Below, piece after piece: positions 6,197-6,921 of a stretch of DNA of 6,921 bases. Position numbers and translations under genes: made by a program. The notes below the pieces were generated by a model. The model worked only from the letters and a program-made list of their open reading frames with translations. It made no database searches and had not been told where the DNA came from. Each line of letters opens with the position of its first letter. Position 1 is the stretch's first letter. Source of the DNA: an uncultured Achromobacter sp. (GTDB lineage Bacteria; Pseudomonadota; Gammaproteobacteria; Burkholderiales; Burkholderiaceae_B); contig CAJYKY010000028.1 of the NCBI GenBank assembly GCA_913775005.1, positions 1 through 6,921 of the forward strand, in the 5' to 3' direction.

Positions 6197-6921
6197 TCAG
6201 AGAGGGTCGCCGCACTGCCCGCGATGACGCAGGGCGTGGTCGATCAGCACCAGCGCCAGCATGGCTTCGGCGATGGGCGTTGCGCGGATGCCCACGCAAG
6301 GATCATGGCGGCCCAAGGTTTGCACCACCGTGGGCTCGTTGGCGCGATTGACCGAGCGGCGTTCGACGCGAATGCTGGACGTGGGCTTGATAGCCAGCGA
6401 CACGGTGATGGGCTGGCCCGTCGAAATACCGCCCAGCACGCCGCCAGCGTGATTGGTCAGGAAACCGTCGGGCGTGATTTCATCGCCATGTTCCGAACCG
6501 CGCTGGGTGATGCACGCAAAACCGGCGCCAATGGACACGCCCTTGACGGCGTTCAGGCCCATCATCACGTGAGCGATGTCTGCATCAAGGCGGTCGTAAA
6601 TCGGTTCGCCCCAGCCCGCGGGCAGGTTTTCGGCCACGACTTCGATGCGCGCGCCGATGGAATCGCCGTCACGGCGCAACTGGTCCATATAGGCTTCCAG
6701 TTCCGGCACGACGTCGGCATTGGGGGCATAGAAGGCGTTGTTGGGCACTTCGTCCCAGGATACGAACGGGATTTCGATGGGGCCAAGCTGGCTCATGAAC
6801 CCGCGCACCTGCACGCCATACTGTTCTGCGAGCCATTTCTTGGCGATGGCGCCGGCGGCAACCGTGGGAGCCGTCAGGCGAGCCGACGAGCGGCCGCCGC
6901 CACGCGGATCGCGCACACCGA
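6197..6921 (-). CDS. aroC: Chorismate synthase, C-terminal two thirds (5' end beyond right edge)
   Basis: The frame runs in from the right edge to TGA at 6197-6199, giving about 240 residues of a protein usually ~350-365 long. Recognised conserved stretches are VRDPRGGGRSSAR at the visible N-terminal end, AAGAIAKKWL, GDSIGARIEVVAENLPAG, GEPIYDRLDADIAHVMMG, NAVKGVSIGAGF, TNHAGGVLGGISTGQ, KPTSSI, and the C-terminal signature GRHDPCVGIRATPIAEAM. These align closely with E. coli AroC from my memory of that sequence. The enzyme converts 5-enolpyruvylshikimate-3-phosphate to chorismate using reduced FMN, the last step of the shikimate pathway, in the cytoplasm. The real start is outside the window; an internal GTG at 6916 is not the start because homology continues through it. 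The coding sequence shows no damage. Confidence 0.98.
   Translation of the reverse strand, partial: GVRDPRGGGRSSARLTAPTVAAGAIAKKWLAEQYGVQVRGFMSQLGPIEIPFVSWDEVPNNAFYAPNADVVPELEAYMDQLRRDGDSIGARIEVVAENLPAGWGEPIYDRLDADIAHVMMGLNAVKGVSIGAGFACITQRGSEHGDEITPDGFLTNHAGGVLGGISTGQPITVSLAIKPTSSIRVERRSVNRANEPTVVQTLGRHDPCVGIRATPIAEAMLALVLIDHALRHRGQCGDPL

Overview
The window reads as high-GC betaproteobacterial chromosome, most likely Alcaligenaceae (Achromobacter/Bordetella group). This is inferred from the base composition, the chorismate synthase sequence and the gene order adhesin - lapG - lapD, which matches the brtA-lapG-lapD locus described in Bordetella bronchiseptica. The exact genus cannot be fixed by eye.

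Left part, + strand (1-5295). The window opens inside a very large type I-secreted RTX adhesin; only its C-terminal 846 residues are present. They hold a cadherin/VCBS-type repeat, a von Willebrand A domain interrupted by an inserted beta-rich module, two blocks of RTX nonapeptides and the C-terminal secretion domain. After a 94-bp gap with a long hairpin comes lapG, a periplasmic calcium-dependent cysteine protease. Then, 17 bp further on, comes lapD, an inner-membrane c-di-GMP receptor with degenerate GGDEF and EAL domains. In the known system, cytoplasmic c-di-GMP bound by LapD makes its periplasmic domain hold LapG. When c-di-GMP falls, LapG is freed and clips the N-terminal anchor of the adhesin, releasing the biofilm. 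All three C-terminal or regulatory parts of this circuit are here; the adhesin N-terminus with the cleavage site and the type I exporter are not in the window.

Right part, - strand (5312-6921). An M48-family metallopeptidase lipoprotein (LoiP/YcaL-like) converges on lapD with only 16 bp between the stop codons. Upstream of it, on the same strand, is the C-terminal two thirds of aroC (chorismate synthase), cut by the right edge. A perfect 10-bp hairpin separates the two. These two genes look like ordinary envelope-quality-control and shikimate-pathway genes with no visible link to the adhesin system.

I see no RNA genes, mobile elements, CRISPR arrays or convincing sigma-70 promoters. The window is an ordinary but complete example of a known c-di-GMP-controlled adhesin-retention module. 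The most unusual points are the domain inserted in the vWA fold, the degenerate residues of LapD, and the start-stop element at the lapG start.
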